A stretch of DNA of 64,000 nucleotides from Haemaphysalis longicornis (Eukaryota; Arthropoda; Arachnida; Ixodida; Ixodidae), in NCBI GenBank assembly GCA_013339765.2, contig CM023454.1:141424593-141488592 (forward strand). The letters are read 5' to 3'. The notes under the pieces are model-generated. The model was not told where the DNA came from and searched no databases. It worked only from the letters and a program-made list of their open reading frames with translations. The position numbers and the translations under genes were made by a program. This document shows, one piece after another, positions 21,931 to 32,920 of the stretch. Within the stretch, counting starts at the first letter, position 1, and each line of letters starts with the position of its first letter.

Positions 21931-22916
21931 ACTGGTAGCAGTTCTTAGTCTTCCTGCTGCTGTTCCGAAATGGTGGCCGCACTGAAGGACTCCAATCAAT
22001 GGTCCATCGTCGACGTCATCGTCATCAGCGGGCGCGTTTACCGACCGGCGCTCTCGAGAGAGGCAGTCGGCATCTGAATGTCGCTTACCAGAATTGTAGA
22101 CGACGGTCATATCAAACTCTTGCAGTGTGAGGCTCCAGCGTGCCAAGCGTCCAGACGGGTTTCTCAGGTTGGTAAGCCAGCACAGCGAGTGATGGTCGCT
22201 TACAACTTTGAACGCACGGCCATACAGGTACGGTCGAAATTTTAGGACGGCCCACACAACCTTTAAGCACTCCTTTTCGGTGGCCGAGTAATTTCTTTCG
22301 GCCCGTGACAGCATTCGGCTTGCGTAGGCAATGGCTCGTTCGGCACCATCTTGCCATGGACGAGGACGAGGCACCATCTTGCCATTGCTCTTGCTGTTCA
22401 GCGGACCAGGCAAAAGTCATGTCATTGCGAGTAAGGCGCGTGAGAGGGGCTGCAATGTGGGCGAAATTGGCAATGAATCGCCGATAGTATGAGCAGAGGC
22501 CCAGGAAACGCCGGACGGACTTTTTGTCAGTAGGTGTTTCGAAACGAGAAACAGCTGAAAGCTTGTCAGGGTCGGCGCGAATTCCAGCGCTGCTTACGAC
22601 GTGGCCGAGAAAGAGCAGCTCCTCATAGCCGAAATGACACTTTTCCGGCTTGAGTGTGAGCGAAGCGGATCCTATGGCCTGGAGGACGGATTACAGTCCC
22701 CCTAGGTGCTCCTCGAATGTATTTGAGAATACGACGACGTCATCTAGGTAAACAAGGCACGTTTGCCACTTCAGGCCAGATAGAACAGTGTCCATCATAC
22801 TATGAAAGTTGCGGGTGCGGAGCACAACCCAAAAGGAAGAACCTTAAACTCGTACAGCCCATCGGGAATTACGAAGGCGGTCTTCTTACGATCCCGCTCG
22901 TCGACCTCTATCTGCC

Positions 22917-22919
<3 letters not shown>
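21931..22919 (-). pseudogene. Gypsy A RT C-terminal half and RNase H, with internal deletion
   Basis: From 22919 downward the minus strand reads WQIEVDERDRKKTAFVIPDG, PFGLCSAPATF, LVYLDDVVVFSNTF (catalytic YLDD, about 22750), HFGYEELLFLGHVVSS, and RRFLGLCSYYRRFIANFAHI. An in-frame stop lies near 22693. The RNase H part (22413-21990) has AIAYASRMLSRAERNYSATE and VVSDHHSLCWL. The segment between TFAWSAEQQEQ and AERAIAYASR is missing and replaced by a short duplication of GAGGCACCATCTTGCCAT (about 22336-22386). The first catalytic Asp region of RNase H is therefore lost. Confidence 0.83.
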
Positions 22920-22949
<30 letters not shown>

Positions 22950-22957
22950 AATCATCA
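22920..22957 (+). repeat. (ATC)n trinucleotide tail of the RTE insertion
   Basis: About ten ATC units with one ATA change, directly adjoining the CTGCCAAT duplication. RTE elements typically end in a short tandem repeat rather than poly(A), so this is the 3' terminus of the antisense insertion. Confidence 0.88.
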
Positions 22958-23548
22958 CCAGCCTATCTACGCCCACTGCAGGGCAAAGGCCTCTCCCATT
23001 ATTCCCCAATTACCTCGGTCCTGTGCCAACTGTGACCAATTTATCCCCGCAAACTTCTTGATCTCATCTGCCCATCTAACTTTCTGCCGCCCCCTGCAAC
23101 GCTTGCCTTCTCTAGGGATCCACTCTGTTACCCTTAATGACCAGCGGTTATCTCGCCTTCGCATTACATGCCCTGCCCACGTCCATTTCTTCTTCTTAAT
23201 TTCTACTAATATGTCTTTAACACCAGTTTGCTCCCTGACCCATTCCGCTCTCTTCTTGTCCCTTAATGTTACACCTATCATTTTCCGCTCCATTGCCCGC
23301 TGAGTCGTTTTCAATTTAAGTTGAACCCTCTTAGTGAGCCTCCAAGTTTCTGCCCCGTAGGTGACTACCGGTAAGATGCAGCTGTCATACCTCCAATCCT
23401 GCCCTCACCAGAGCAGGATTGGCCACCCTGGTGTAGTAACGGCCACAACCTCCCATGAATACGCCAATTAACCCTCGGCCCTCAGTCCCCAGCGGCTGCG
23501 AAGCAACTGACCACGGCGGCGGTCAGACCTGTGACGCAGTAGAGGGTG
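22920..23548 (-). mobile_element. RTE insertion in gypsy A RT, with inverted 5' segment
   Basis: CTGCCAAT flanks both sides (22912-22919 and 23549-23556), and removing the insert rejoins the gypsy RT frame as SGYWQIEV. On the minus strand, about 23404-22960 encodes an RTE C-terminus (VTYGAETWRLTKRVQ, MERKMIGVTLRDKKRAEWV, WAGHVMRRRDNRW), ending in an (ATG)n tail (22957-22920). The remaining part, 23404-23548, lies in plus orientation and matches 60061-60210, the 5' UTR of the RTE copy downstream. The structure is that of a twin-primed (5'-inverted) insertion. Confidence 0.85.
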
Positions 23549-24440
23549 CTGCCAATAACCGCTCTTCAAATCCATGGACGAAAAGTAATGAGCGTGCCGC
23601 AGGCGGTCAAGGGAGTCATCTATCCGAGGCAACGGATATACGTCCTTTTTCGTCACCTGATTGAGTTTGCGATAGTCGACGCAGAATCGCAAGGTGCCAT
23701 CTTTTTTTTTCACCAGAACGACTGGCGACGCCCAGGGGCTTTTCGAAGGCTGAATGACGTCATCAGCGAGCATCTCTTGCACCTGCCGCCGTATCGCGTC
23801 GCGCTCCTTTGGTGACACGCGGTAGGGATTTTGGTAAACGGGGCGCTCAGATTCGTCCGTGATGATGCGGTGTTTTGTGAGCGGAGTTTGTCGGACGCGT
23901 GACGTTGACGAGAAACAGTCGGTGAAGCTGTGCAACAGTTCCAAGAGCTTTCCTCGCTTTGTTTGCGGTAAGCGCGGGTTTAACGTCAAGTGAAAGCTTG
24001 CTCGTCGCCTTGGGAGTCAGGTCGGTCTAAAGCACAAAGCAATCCGTCGTGTCGGGGACGTCTTCAAATACTGCCAGGGTAGTTCCTTCGGCGATTGCGC
24101 GACGCTCGCTCGCGAAATTCGTGAGTAGAACCTCTGTAACACCGCGCGTAATGGTGACCAATCCCCGAGCGCTAGCCATTCCATGCTGAAATAGGAGCGG
24201 GGCGATAGCTTCCGCGATTCCATCGCCACTGGAGAGGAAGTCGCGCTTAACGCGAACAAGCACGCATGACCGTGGGGGCACGCTAGTGTCGCCGATGGTG
24301 CGCAGAGGTATGCGTTGTTCATGACCTTCCGGGGTGGTCGCCTTCCTCGAAAAGCTGACGCACTGTTCGCGGATGTTTATCACAGCATCGTGCTCCTGAA
24401 GGAAGTCCATCCCCAGGATCACGTCCTTACAGCACGAATT
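23549..24440 (-). pseudogene. Gypsy A protease C-terminal part and RT N-terminal half
   Basis: The minus strand opens with DVILGMDFLQEHDAVINI (about 24425-24370), the segment after the flap in retropepsins. The DTG active site lies upstream and is missing because the inverted LTR begins at 24443. The frame runs to 24027. RT starts in the next frame (23989-23549): HRIITDESERPVYQNPYRVS, IQPSKSPWASPVVLVKKKDG, RFCVDYRKLNQVTKKDVYPL, PRIDDSLDRL, FSSMDLKSGYW (first catalytic D). It is cut at SGYW by the RTE insertion. The peptide after that codon in the same ORF belongs to the insert. Confidence 0.85.
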
Positions 24441-24442
24441 AG

Positions 24443-24780
24443 TGTTACGTGTGTAACCAGCAACAGAGCGCAGACGCCAATCGTCCAGAGCCGGTATGCG
24501 CCGTTCTGGCGTGCCTCCATCATCCTCATCCTCATCATGGAAACCACAAGCATGATCATCACCGCCTAAGCCGCGAAGAAAACGAGAACGTGCCCCTTCG
24601 TGAGCGCGTGTTCTTGGTGCGACTGCTACCAGGCATCAGGCACAAGTTTCCTAAAATACACCCTCTTTTCTCTCTCCTGCTGGCCCTCATCAATTGTTGC
24701 ACCGTAACACTGGTGGAGGAGCTGGGTACCGGAGCATCTGATGCCCAGGTCGCCCTCTGAAAGCCCTGAGCGACCTCCCA
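24443..24780 (+). repeat. LTR plus leader in inverted orientation at the 5' end of gypsy A
   Basis: 24443-24709 is the 267-bp LTR, reading TGTTACGTGTG to CACCGTAACA on the plus strand, opposite to the element's other LTR. It is followed by CTGGTGGAGGAGCTGGGTAC and about 50 further bases (24710-24780). This resembles the leader just downstream of a 5' LTR, since a related GGTGGAGGTGCTACCC lies at the 5' end of element B (about 38203). The inverted block sits between a 35-bp LTR stub and the protease region, and no target duplication surrounds it. Confidence 0.75.
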
Positions 24781-24815
24781 GCGTCTGCACTTTGCTGCTG
24801 GTTACACACGTAACA
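24781..24815 (-). repeat. Outer LTR stub (first 35 bp) of gypsy A 5' LTR
   Basis: On the minus strand TGTTACGTGTGTAACCAGC and 16 more bases match the start of the 3' LTR with a few changes, then the similarity stops. ATAT directly outside (24816-24819) matches the opposite end. This is what remains of the correctly oriented 5' LTR. Confidence 0.75.
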
Positions 24816-24819
24816 ATAT

Positions 24820-26399
24820 TATGTACTCGAAGCACCAGGACACGTACTCGCATCGCATATGATAGCTACACCTAACTACCAGCCTGTGCCTTCGACCAAA
24901 ATTTCAAACTTCATGGTTTCTATCTTTGAAGGTCCTATGCAAAAGCAACCTCCACCAGCCACAATTTTGCACGTTCAAAAACGACCACCTAAAAAGTGGG
25001 AAACTGCGAATGTTTGTGCAAATTTGCTGAGATACAACCTAGGCGAGAATAGGAGTTTTCTGCTTATCCAAACATTAACTAAAAGGCCACATGCAATTTT
25101 TTTGCATTCTCTGTGTTTGTGTACGCATATGTGGTTCTGTCGTATGCTAGGACGGTAACATTGTTTGACATGGCTGGGGTACTCCTTGTCCAAGACAGTT
25201 CATTTTTCAGAAACAATATTCTCAATCTGTTTATTCAAATGTAGCCCAGAAAGCATTTTCAAATAAAGATGTGATGAGCTCAAACCTCGTTGTTTTATTT
25301 CTGGTCCACTCTATTGCTGACAACTGTTAGACACTTGTAGTTCATTCTTTTTAATATAGCAAAAGTTGGCTTAAAAGAGCAATACTGACTGAAAGATTCT
25401 TGCTATTTTTCAACGGCTTGTTTGGTGTGGTGCTTGGCACACAAACTCAACATCCGCCTTGTTCGATGGATGCCACAAGTACAGCGCGAGGGAAGCGAGC
25501 CGCCGTCTTCCGTATTTTTAAGCGCAATTCAATAAAGTAAAAACAAGTAGGGCCACCACCAAGGTCTTAAGAAAATTTTGATCACTGATTGTTCTGTAAG
25601 CACACCTAAAAAACTGTAAGCACACGGTAAACACCCATAATACATGGTTACCAGAGCTGAATGACCCTCAAATCAGCGAAAAGCGTTGTAAGGAGACACA
25701 AAGCAACGTTTTAAATTTCGAAAATATAGAAATCAGCGATTGTTTCAGAACTGCGAGTGCTCTTTCACAATTTTGTCTTTATTCCAAAAGTGCCTTCAGT
25801 ATTCGAAAGCAGTCTCTAAAACAAACTGGCAGAGCATTTGCTTGGAACAAATAACATACATAGAAGCAACGGAATCGTCGTTTTTGGTGGTATATATTGA
25901 TATGTGGATATTTTATGTAACATGCCTTGGGTATGACTACAGAGCAGAAGCTGCTTTTTATGTGAGTAGTGTGCCTATGTGTTTGTTTTAGCAGCCTTGC
26001 TTGTAGGCCTTGAGAAATCGTCGCGAAAGTGTGTGCAAAGCTGTCAAATTCTAAAGCACAGTCAACGTTCAGTCACAGCAGCATGATCGTATTGTCAGTG
26101 ACATGATATTACACCATAATAATATTAATGTTGGAATTATGTCACATTTATGCGCGAAATTGACAATGACGTGGCGCGAAAAGAACTGAGAAAGCCATCC
26201 TAATTACGCCGTCATGTTAATGTGCTCCTCTTACATACGTTATAAGGAAAAAAGTAAAGCCAGCACTGGAAACGTAACTGCAGCTGGACGTACCCCTACA
26301 ACTCCCCCTATTACCCCTATTACTCGACAGCTCGAAGTCCAAGGCATGCGCAATGAAGACTATTGAATATCGTTTCTTTGAGAATTAATTACCCTTCTT
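24820..26399. other. Anonymous spacer
   Basis: No gene is supported. Short open frames (for example 24859-25158 and 25740-25991) carry no recognisable domain. Confidence 0.45.
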
Positions 26400-26738
26400 T
26401 TTTATTTATTTATTTAGTTGTGCTTATTCTTTATTTTTAGTGTATTGTATGCTTGTGTTGATAGGCTGTTTCTGTATTCTTTTACGGCGAAAGATGTGCG
26501 TTTACCATTTGCTTTTTTTTCGCTCCAAGAGTGATTGCGTATATGGTTGCGTTTAGTGCATTCGCTTTACTTTTTTTACTGGATATTTTTTGTTGTGTCT
26601 ACTATGGTTAAACACTTGTCGCGTGCTTCTGACATTATTCTTGCTCGTTTGTGTAAGTCCCTCCCCTCTACAATGCTTGTATACCATGAGGGTAAAATAA
26701 ATAAGTAAATAAATAAATAAATAAGTAAATAATTCAAT
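26400..26738 (+). mobile_element. CR1/L2-like 3' UTR and tail, severely 5'-truncated
   Basis: The last 75 bp read CCTCCCCTCTACAATG, then a short variable loop, then GAGGGTAAAATAAATAAGTA and (AAAT/AAGT)n to 26738. This parallels the 3' end of the full element at about 13165-13235 (CCCCTCTACAATG...GAGGGTATGTG...TAAATAAA). The T-rich segment upstream to about 26400 is compatible with the rest of that family's 3' UTR. No coding part is kept. Confidence 0.62.
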
Positions 26739-28598
26739 AAAACTCGAGCCGATGATCGACAGCGCTGCCGTTCTTTGCCATGAGTCTGCTCTACCGCCCT
26801 CGATTTTAACCCGTCCATTTAACAGGTAGCAACACCCAATCAAAATGCGAAGCCGGCGTGTACTGGTGGCCGGTTTGTGGTACACCGTGTTAATATGGCG
26901 CGGGCGCCAGCCACATCTAGTGCCACTGCCGCGACCAACTAAGTCGCATTGAAAATCTTCCCTTGGACTCGCACCGGCTTTGGCGTATCAAAACCAAAGG
27001 GATATCAACAGAAATGTGTAGCACAATAGCATCTCTCTGCTGCTCCTTTTCTAACTCATGCAAATGTCTTGGCAGGCGGAGAAAACAAGCTCACGCTTGG
27101 AAAGATAAAATAAAAATATTTTAGTAGAAGTACCCCCTATGCGACAAGACGGAAACGCCCCAACGGTTGTCGACACACTGACGACTGAGTCTCACGAGGC
27201 AACCAGAGACGAAACTCCAGGTGAATTCCATAGTTTATGCCAAAACGCCACAAAAACACACCTCGGAGAATACTGAACGCACAAGACCAAGTCGTTTTAT
27301 TACCGAACATACGAATCAGGTGACCATCAACACAAACCCGGCGGAATACTGCACAGGGATGCACCATCATCTCAAATACGACTACTGATACTGCACAGGG
27401 ATACACCATCAAACCAGAAACGACTACTTCAAGCTTAGACCCTCATACCAACGACTTGGTTGTACTGGAAGACGCCACTATTGCCTAACACGCAGATTGT
27501 TTTTGCCAAACGTGGAAAATGTAAAAGATAGGCTGGGACGGAACATAGTCTGAACAGAAGACCACCACGTCACAAGAAATAGCACATTACGTACCAGGTG
27601 AACACATGCGGCAATAAATGTCCTACATCGTGTAATGCTCCTGAACTGTTTTCGTAATATAGATATCAAAACAGACGTTTTACCTCCGTTAGCAACCCCA
27701 CAGAAGCGGGGCCATCAAACCACAACGCCAAACTTAGCACCAGAAATGCGGTGGCACAAATACAGGTTCTCATCGCCTGAACGGCAAGCCACTTTTTGGC
27801 ATTTTTTTCACGTACATATTTAACCCTCGAAAGAAGGAAGAGTTTGTTCGCTCTCCCAAAAGTAGCGTGGGTGGTTTTCAGGAAGGATCATCACAGAAAT
27901 GAGCATCCCAAAGAGCTACTGAAGCGAATTGGCAACACGTTGAGTAGGTACAATGTATCTAGACGCCGCCGTCAATCAAATGCTACATTGTTTGGTTGCT
28001 CTGGAGACGGCTGATTGCAGGCGATGCCGACGTTTTATTTTCGCACCACACCCGCAGGCCTGTGAGGCTATTACAAAGCGGTACTATTCCCTGCAATCAA
28101 ATTAACAAGCGCCACCGGGCGGACAAGCAAAGTTTTGGGCGATCAGCATACATGCCGAACACAGAGAGGTGCTGGAAAGCCTCAGCGGCACCCAACTCGT
28201 CTGCTCCATAGTTTGCCTCATTGGCACTACCAGGGTAATACGTCTCACAAGGAAACATACGGTGCGGGTGATGCAGTCGGCGCGCTACGCTGGTTTTGTC
28301 AGAAATGTCGCCGTCCACATGTAAACGAGCGTCCAACCAAGCGTCCGATGCGACGCATTGCAGTTCGTCTCCTGGTATGGCACGACTTGCCCGCTCTGGA
28401 GTGCAGCGCAGCGAGTGGAAAAGACATCAATGTACTTCAGTTTATAGTTGCACGCCTACTAGCTACCTCGTTCACAATATTATCTTACCTGCAACAATAA
28501 AGTTTTTATTTTTTGAATACTTATTTATGAAATACTGCTATTTATTGAACGTTGGGGGTTTAGAGAGTGGTTTTTTTAACCCAGAAGGTCGTTTTATT
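26739..28598. other. Anonymous spacer with a small tandem duplication
   Basis: No supported gene. A patch around 27120-28500 is rather rich in C and A on the plus strand, with several 60-120-codon frames on both strands but no domain I can name. The 42-bp duplication at 27349 is listed separately. Confidence 0.42.
27349..27431 (+). repeat. 42-bp imperfect tandem duplication
   Basis: TACTGCACAGGGATGCACCA... and TACTGCACAGGGATACACCA... follow each other at a spacing of about 42 bp, both ending in a CGACTACT motif. In the antisense ORF (27412-27137) it creates a repeated MMV(Y/H)PCAV peptide. A coding role is unsupported. Confidence 0.6.
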
Positions 28599-29331
28599 GT
28601 TACAACTGCATGAAGTGGAGAACTGAGGGCCACCTCTGGTTCTGACGTGCCGAAGTCTAACATAATGAACATAATCAACTTGTAAGGAAATATAAATTGC
28701 TTCAAGCACGAGTTCAGTATGCAAATGGGAACTGTGAATAAATATATTGCCGTGGAATTATGAGTTCGGCTTGTTTAATTTGTGGTTCGCGTTCACCTTC
28801 CGGAAGAACCGGGAGTTTTATGTGGGTACAAAGCGAAGCGTGTTTCATTCTTTTTATTCCGGAATGCATACCTCATTTTACAGTCGGAGTGTTTCGCGTT
28901 GTGGTTGCTAGATTAGAATAACCTTCATAGATATTCCCTCGTTCTCAATGTAATTTGACGTTTTGAAAATAAATCACGCTTAAAGATACGTACGTGCCGA
29001 GTGGATGGCGTTGCTTCTGATTCGCGGACACTCGACCGGGCACGTCGTTTTGTGGACAGCTTCTTCACCTCTGTGTAATCATTTGACTTGTCGTAACAGC
29101 GCAAGTTCGCTCCAGTAAACTTTGTTTCTACATAAAAGTTGTGGTGATTTTCGCTACTTCACAGCTGTTGAAGTACGAAGTACATGCTCTCTAAACCTAA
29201 TGAAACCCACTACGCAAGTCTAATTTGTTCAAGCCGTCGACCGCAAGGGCCACAAGCCGAGTTTAGACTGCTTCCGCAAACAGTGAAGAAAGAAGACGGC
29301 GTGGCCACATAACTGAGCAATGCAGGAACCA
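28599..29331 (+). other. Possible 5' LTR and leader of gypsy element C
   Basis: The gag-like start codon at 29332 should be preceded by an LTR and primer-binding region. TGTTACAACTG at 28599 gives a plausible LTR start, AATAAATCACG near 28969 a polyadenylation signal, and TTGTGGTGATTTTCG near 29138 could be the end of the LTR plus a primer-binding site. No matching 3' copy exists downstream of 39950, so the LTR cannot be confirmed. This is positional inference only. Confidence 0.25.
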
Positions 29332-29714
29332 TGACCAACGCAACCAATCTTCCTGTCATTCTTCAGCTACCCAAGGAGCTGCAAACATTTCATGGATGAC
29401 CTGTGGATGGTGCGGAAAATTGCCTGGGGCAAGTTGAACGGTTCAGGCTGTTTAACCGATGGGAGGGCGTGGAGGCTATGGTGTAAGTGTTCTTGTAAAT
29501 TGAAGATCCAGAGCGAATTTGTTTGAAAAACAAAGAAAACTTCCAAATTTTAAAGGTATTATTTAAAGACGTTCACCATGACTGTGAGTAAAGAGCGGGA
29601 CGAAGTCTTTCTGCAGAAGCGCACGACACATCCTAATGATTGTGCTTCAGTGTGAGTTGAAAAGACGAAGAGGCTCTCTAGTCATGCTGAGCCTGAAATG
29701 GCAGAAAAAGTCGA
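29332..29714 (+). pseudogene. Gypsy C gag, N-terminal part
   Basis: ATG at 29332 opens MTNATNLPVILQLPKELQTF, followed (with stops) by GQVERFRLFNRWEGVEAMV, IEDPERICLKNKENFQILKV, LFKDVH, and near the end HAEPEMAEKV. This matches the order of arthropod gypsy gag proteins (FhG..vEdWL..fervA..n.W, LeDtA..Wf.N.E, RadPeM.E). The last recognisable codon is about 29714, after which the antisense I-like insertion begins. Gag would form the particle shell. This copy is broken by several stops. Confidence 0.6.
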
Positions 29715-30735
29715 GGCCGAGGAAGAAACTTTACTGAGAAAAAATAAATTGTGGGGTGGTTTCCTAGTCCGGAAGTCCATGGGCAATCCTCGCTCTGTCC
29801 GCTCGGTCAAGCAAGATGATGTGGTCGTCGAGGCTCGGGCTGGATACCCCCCTCTCCCACGTCTCACTGGAAGCTTTGGTAATGGGACGAACGTCGGGGT
29901 CTCAGTCGCATTCCCAGAGATGATGGTAGACTGTGACTAAATTGCTGCAAAGCGCAGACTCTGGGGAGTATTGCGTGGGGAATAGATGATTTATTGATGC
30001 TGGATTTGGGAACGTGTTTTTTAAATTCACCCTAATGGTTTTCCTGCATTTTAAACAAATTTCGTTGGGCGTGGGCAAAGGTCTTCCTGCCTAATCTATA
30101 ATGTTGGGTTATTTCCTGGAAAGTCTCCATCGGCATTATTCTCCGTTCCTCCTCTGTTGCCCGGTAGAGGAGAACGTGGTACAACGCATCGGCTGTGTTG
30201 TTGCCCGGGGGATCGAATTTGTCAGGGGTCAGCCCGCTTCTGACCGTGCCAGAGGGTGTGGTTTTACTGGGGTGGCGCAGTGCTTGTGACAAAACTGCCC
30301 AAGCCGTGTAGCTTCAGCATGGCGCTCGACAATCGGTGATTATTGTAATCGCGGTGGTTTCTGCTATGGCCAAGGCGATCCCCGCTTCTTTGGCTTCCTG
30401 GACGGAATGGGTCTTGACTGTTAGACTGGTGAGTGGTTGACCCCTTCAGGTGAATACTGCAACCGCTGCTCCTCCACAACGTTGGTATAGGGTGGCATCA
30501 ATGCACAGTACTGTAAATTCTTTGAAATACTGCTGGTCTAGTGCCGTTGCTCTGGCTTTTCTCCACCCCTCATGACGGTTGGGTGCATATTTTTTGGAGG
30601 TGTGCGAGGTAGACATTCTCTCTGGATTCTGGTGGAAGCGCATATGCTTCCTGTGTACCTTGATGTGGCATTTATATGTTGCTAGCAGTGGTCGCTCCAC
30701 AGTGGCCAAGATTATTCGGCTTGCAAACACAAGTT
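29715..30735 (-). mobile_element. I-like non-LTR retrotransposon 3' fragment (RNase H + zinc end), inserted in gypsy C gag
   Basis: On the minus strand from 30735: HEGWRKARATALDQQYFKEF then VLCIDATLYQ (RNase H first Asp region), TVKTHSVQEAKEAGIALAI (Glu), ETTAITIITDC (second Asp), then TFQEITQHYRLGRKTFAHAQ. In a further frame comes YHHLWECD...WERGVSSPSLDDHIILLDRA, the C-terminal region of tick I-like elements. The 3' end (about 29750-29715) reads CAGTAAAGTTTCTTCC, like the element ends at 32900 and 40979. Frames change several times. 5'-truncated within RNase H. Confidence 0.75.
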
Positions 30736-31292
30736 ACGCTTTTTTATGCCAGGCGCCAAGGCAGATCTATTTGCTACGCCTGTTTGTAATCCGGGAAAAA
30801 CCATCGCCGAGTCCTTCGCCGAGGCCAGAAGGATAGAGAATTTCCCAGAAATGTGAGCCCAGCAGTATGACCGAAACTTTGTTGGGCAGGACAAATCCAT
30901 ACTCCGTCGACAGAACGCGGATTCCTACAGATGCCCTACGGGAGACCATCCACGCTGTAGTAAGGAAGAAGCGGCGGAAACGTCTCCCAACGCCGTCATA
31001 ACCTGAATGCTTTCCGTGGCCTACGTTTGTCGGGATAAAGTGAAGGTACAGCGAGCACTGGGGAGGTTTACGACACCATAAGCACCCCGAGAGCAGCAAG
31101 CGATGGCGTACGCGCCCTCCGCCACTCGTAACGTGTTGCCCGGGGGCATCGTACTACTGTCAATCGCCGCCTATATAAAGCACCTACGGTGCAACCCCCC
31201 ACCCCAGAAGGTCGATACGCGGCAAAAACACGACCATCTTACGCTGTGGTACCACTGCAGCGAACCCAACCACACTTTCCTTAGGTGCCCGT
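30736..31292 (+). pseudogene. Gypsy C gag, C-terminal part with zinc-knuckle relic
   Basis: Resuming after the insertion, the plus strand reads NPGKTIAESFAEARRIENFP (the 'tv.e...eCrriE' block of gypsy gag), PTDALRETIHAVVRKKRRKR (the acidic/basic helix usually written LR..Ir.vVReElrr), and finally TLWYHCSEPNHTFLRCP (about 31240-31290), a decayed CCHC knuckle whose first Cys is Trp/Tyr-shifted. A stop follows at 31292, where the sense I-like fragment starts. Frames change between blocks. Confidence 0.6.
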
Positions 31293-32920
31293 AGAAGCGC
31301 CTCGGACTGCAAGGTTTTCCCGTCAATGCTTCCCGCCACTTTCCCTAGGCGAGATAGAGGAGCGCCTACAAACTGCAGCCAACACGGTCACTCATTACGC
31401 CAAGTCTTGCGGCCTCCAATGTGCCCCACAAAAATCGGAACTCCTCCTTGTTTGTACAAGAAAGAACTCTTCCAGAGGCCACCCACTGTCACCATCCACA
31501 TAGAGGGCCACAGCAATCGTTCCCTCCTCGCATATCAAGATCCTTGGTATGACCTTTCAAGCCGATCGAACTAACTCCATCCTAATAATAGGCTGAAACA
31601 TACCTCGGACCAAGTCACACATATGATCAGGCCGTGTGACCACCAAAACACGGGGAATGCGCGAGGGAGGACAACCCTCCACCTCGTCCAAGCATTCATA
31701 ATCTCAAGAATTACATACGCCATACCCTACGCTCTTCTCTCCAAGTCAGAAATGGAACGGCTGGATGTCATCATTCGGAAGGCCTACAAACAGGCACTCG
31801 GACTTCCCGTCAGCACGGCCACCGACAAGCTATTGAAGCTGGGCCTGCACAATACAGCCGACGAGCTCATAGAAGCCCATCTTTCGAGCCAAAGGTTGAG
31901 GCTGGGAGTTACAAGCGCAAGGGAGGACTCTTCTCTCTCGTCTGGGGCTCACATCCCTCTGCAGCGTCAGACATCTCAAAATGAGAATTCTCGACCACAA
32001 TGTCAGGAAACAGCTGTACGTCTCACCGTTCCCCTAGAAACATTGCACCCTGTGCATCACTGTGGGCGCAGGGAAGCAAGAGCCAAGGCCATCCACACTT
32101 ACTAACGGGAGGGAACCAACCACAGTGTACACGGACGCGTTCTTCCAATCCCGGCATAAGAGCAATGGCAGCCGTGGTTGTCCAGAACAATAAGCACGTC
32201 ACCAGCCTAACCCTACCCGGATACGACCCATTACAAGCGGAAGAAGCGGCCATCGCTCTCGCCATAACGCAAACTACTGCCAGCGTAATCATCACAGATT
32301 CGCAGCAAGCGTGCCGCAACTATCATGCGGACGAATTCACCGCACAACCCACCAAATCATCTGCCAGCGTCCACCAGACAGATCTATCATGATCAAATGG
32401 GCACCCGCCCACTCTGCCGTCCCGGGCAACGAAACCGCCCACCGGTTGGCCCGAGAGTTATCCCGCCGGGCCCCTGGAAACGAGCAAGAGAGGCCAACCC
32501 CGCTGATAACGTATCAGGAAATAACGCAGCACTACAAGTTGGGACGTATAACCTACCCAGCACCGCATAAACACCTAACGAAAGAGGAGGAACGGCAGCT
32601 CCGCGCACTCCAGACGAATACTTTCCCCCATCCACTAAATGCCATATCTTGCACCCCACCGTATATTCCCCGCTATGCCGCTTCTGCGGAGCCCCCGGGA
32701 CGCTCTTTCATATGGTAGGGGGCTGCGCGCACGCCCACTACATTCGCGAAATCCCTCAATTCCTTCTTGCGAGCTTTGGGAGAGAGCTCTGACCAGCTCT
32801 GACCTCAATGACCAGCGCCTGCTGGTGTTGAGGGCTGTTGAGGCGGGGAAGCTCAAGGGGTCTTGGACTGAGGACTCCTCCCCATTGCTTTTCGCAATAA
32901 ACACGTTTACTCTCTCTCTC
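31293..32920 (+). mobile_element. I-like non-LTR retrotransposon 3' half (RT end, RNase H, zinc end), sense
   Basis: RT region after the catalytic motif: EERLQTAANTVTHYAKSCGL followed by APQKSELLLV (31350-31440). RT thumb and connection: TTLHLVQAFIISRITYAIPY, RLDVIIRKAYKQALGLPVST, LGLHNTADELIEAHLSSQRL (31670-31900). RNase H: LQAEEAAIALAI (Glu), SVIITDSQQACRNY (Asp), IMIKWAPAHSAVPGNETAHR (His). Then LRALQTNTFPHPL and a C-terminal CRFCGAPGTLFHMVGGC zinc cluster (about 32680-32730). It ends with CGCAATAAACACGTTTACTC plus (TC)n. Several frameshifts. The 5' half is missing. Confidence 0.8.

Larger units (their letters stand above)
20357..24815 (-). mobile_element. Ty3/gypsy retrotransposon A, antisense, rearranged at its 5' end
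   Basis: ATAT flanks both outer ends (20353-20356 and 24816-24819), a 4-bp duplication as expected for gypsy integration. On the minus strand from 24815 the order is: 35 bp of LTR start (24815-24781), an inverted block of leader plus full LTR (24780-24443), a protease C-terminal part, RT, RNase H, integrase, polypurine tract and a 267-bp 3' LTR (20623-20357). Gag and the protease active site are missing. An RTE insertion (22920-23548) splits RT. In-frame stops and indels occur throughout, so it is inactive. Confidence 0.85.

Noticed and set aside
22920..22957. Independent microsatellite locus
   Set aside because: The ATC repeat abuts an 8-bp target duplication and the 3' coding end of an RTE element, so it is that element's tail.
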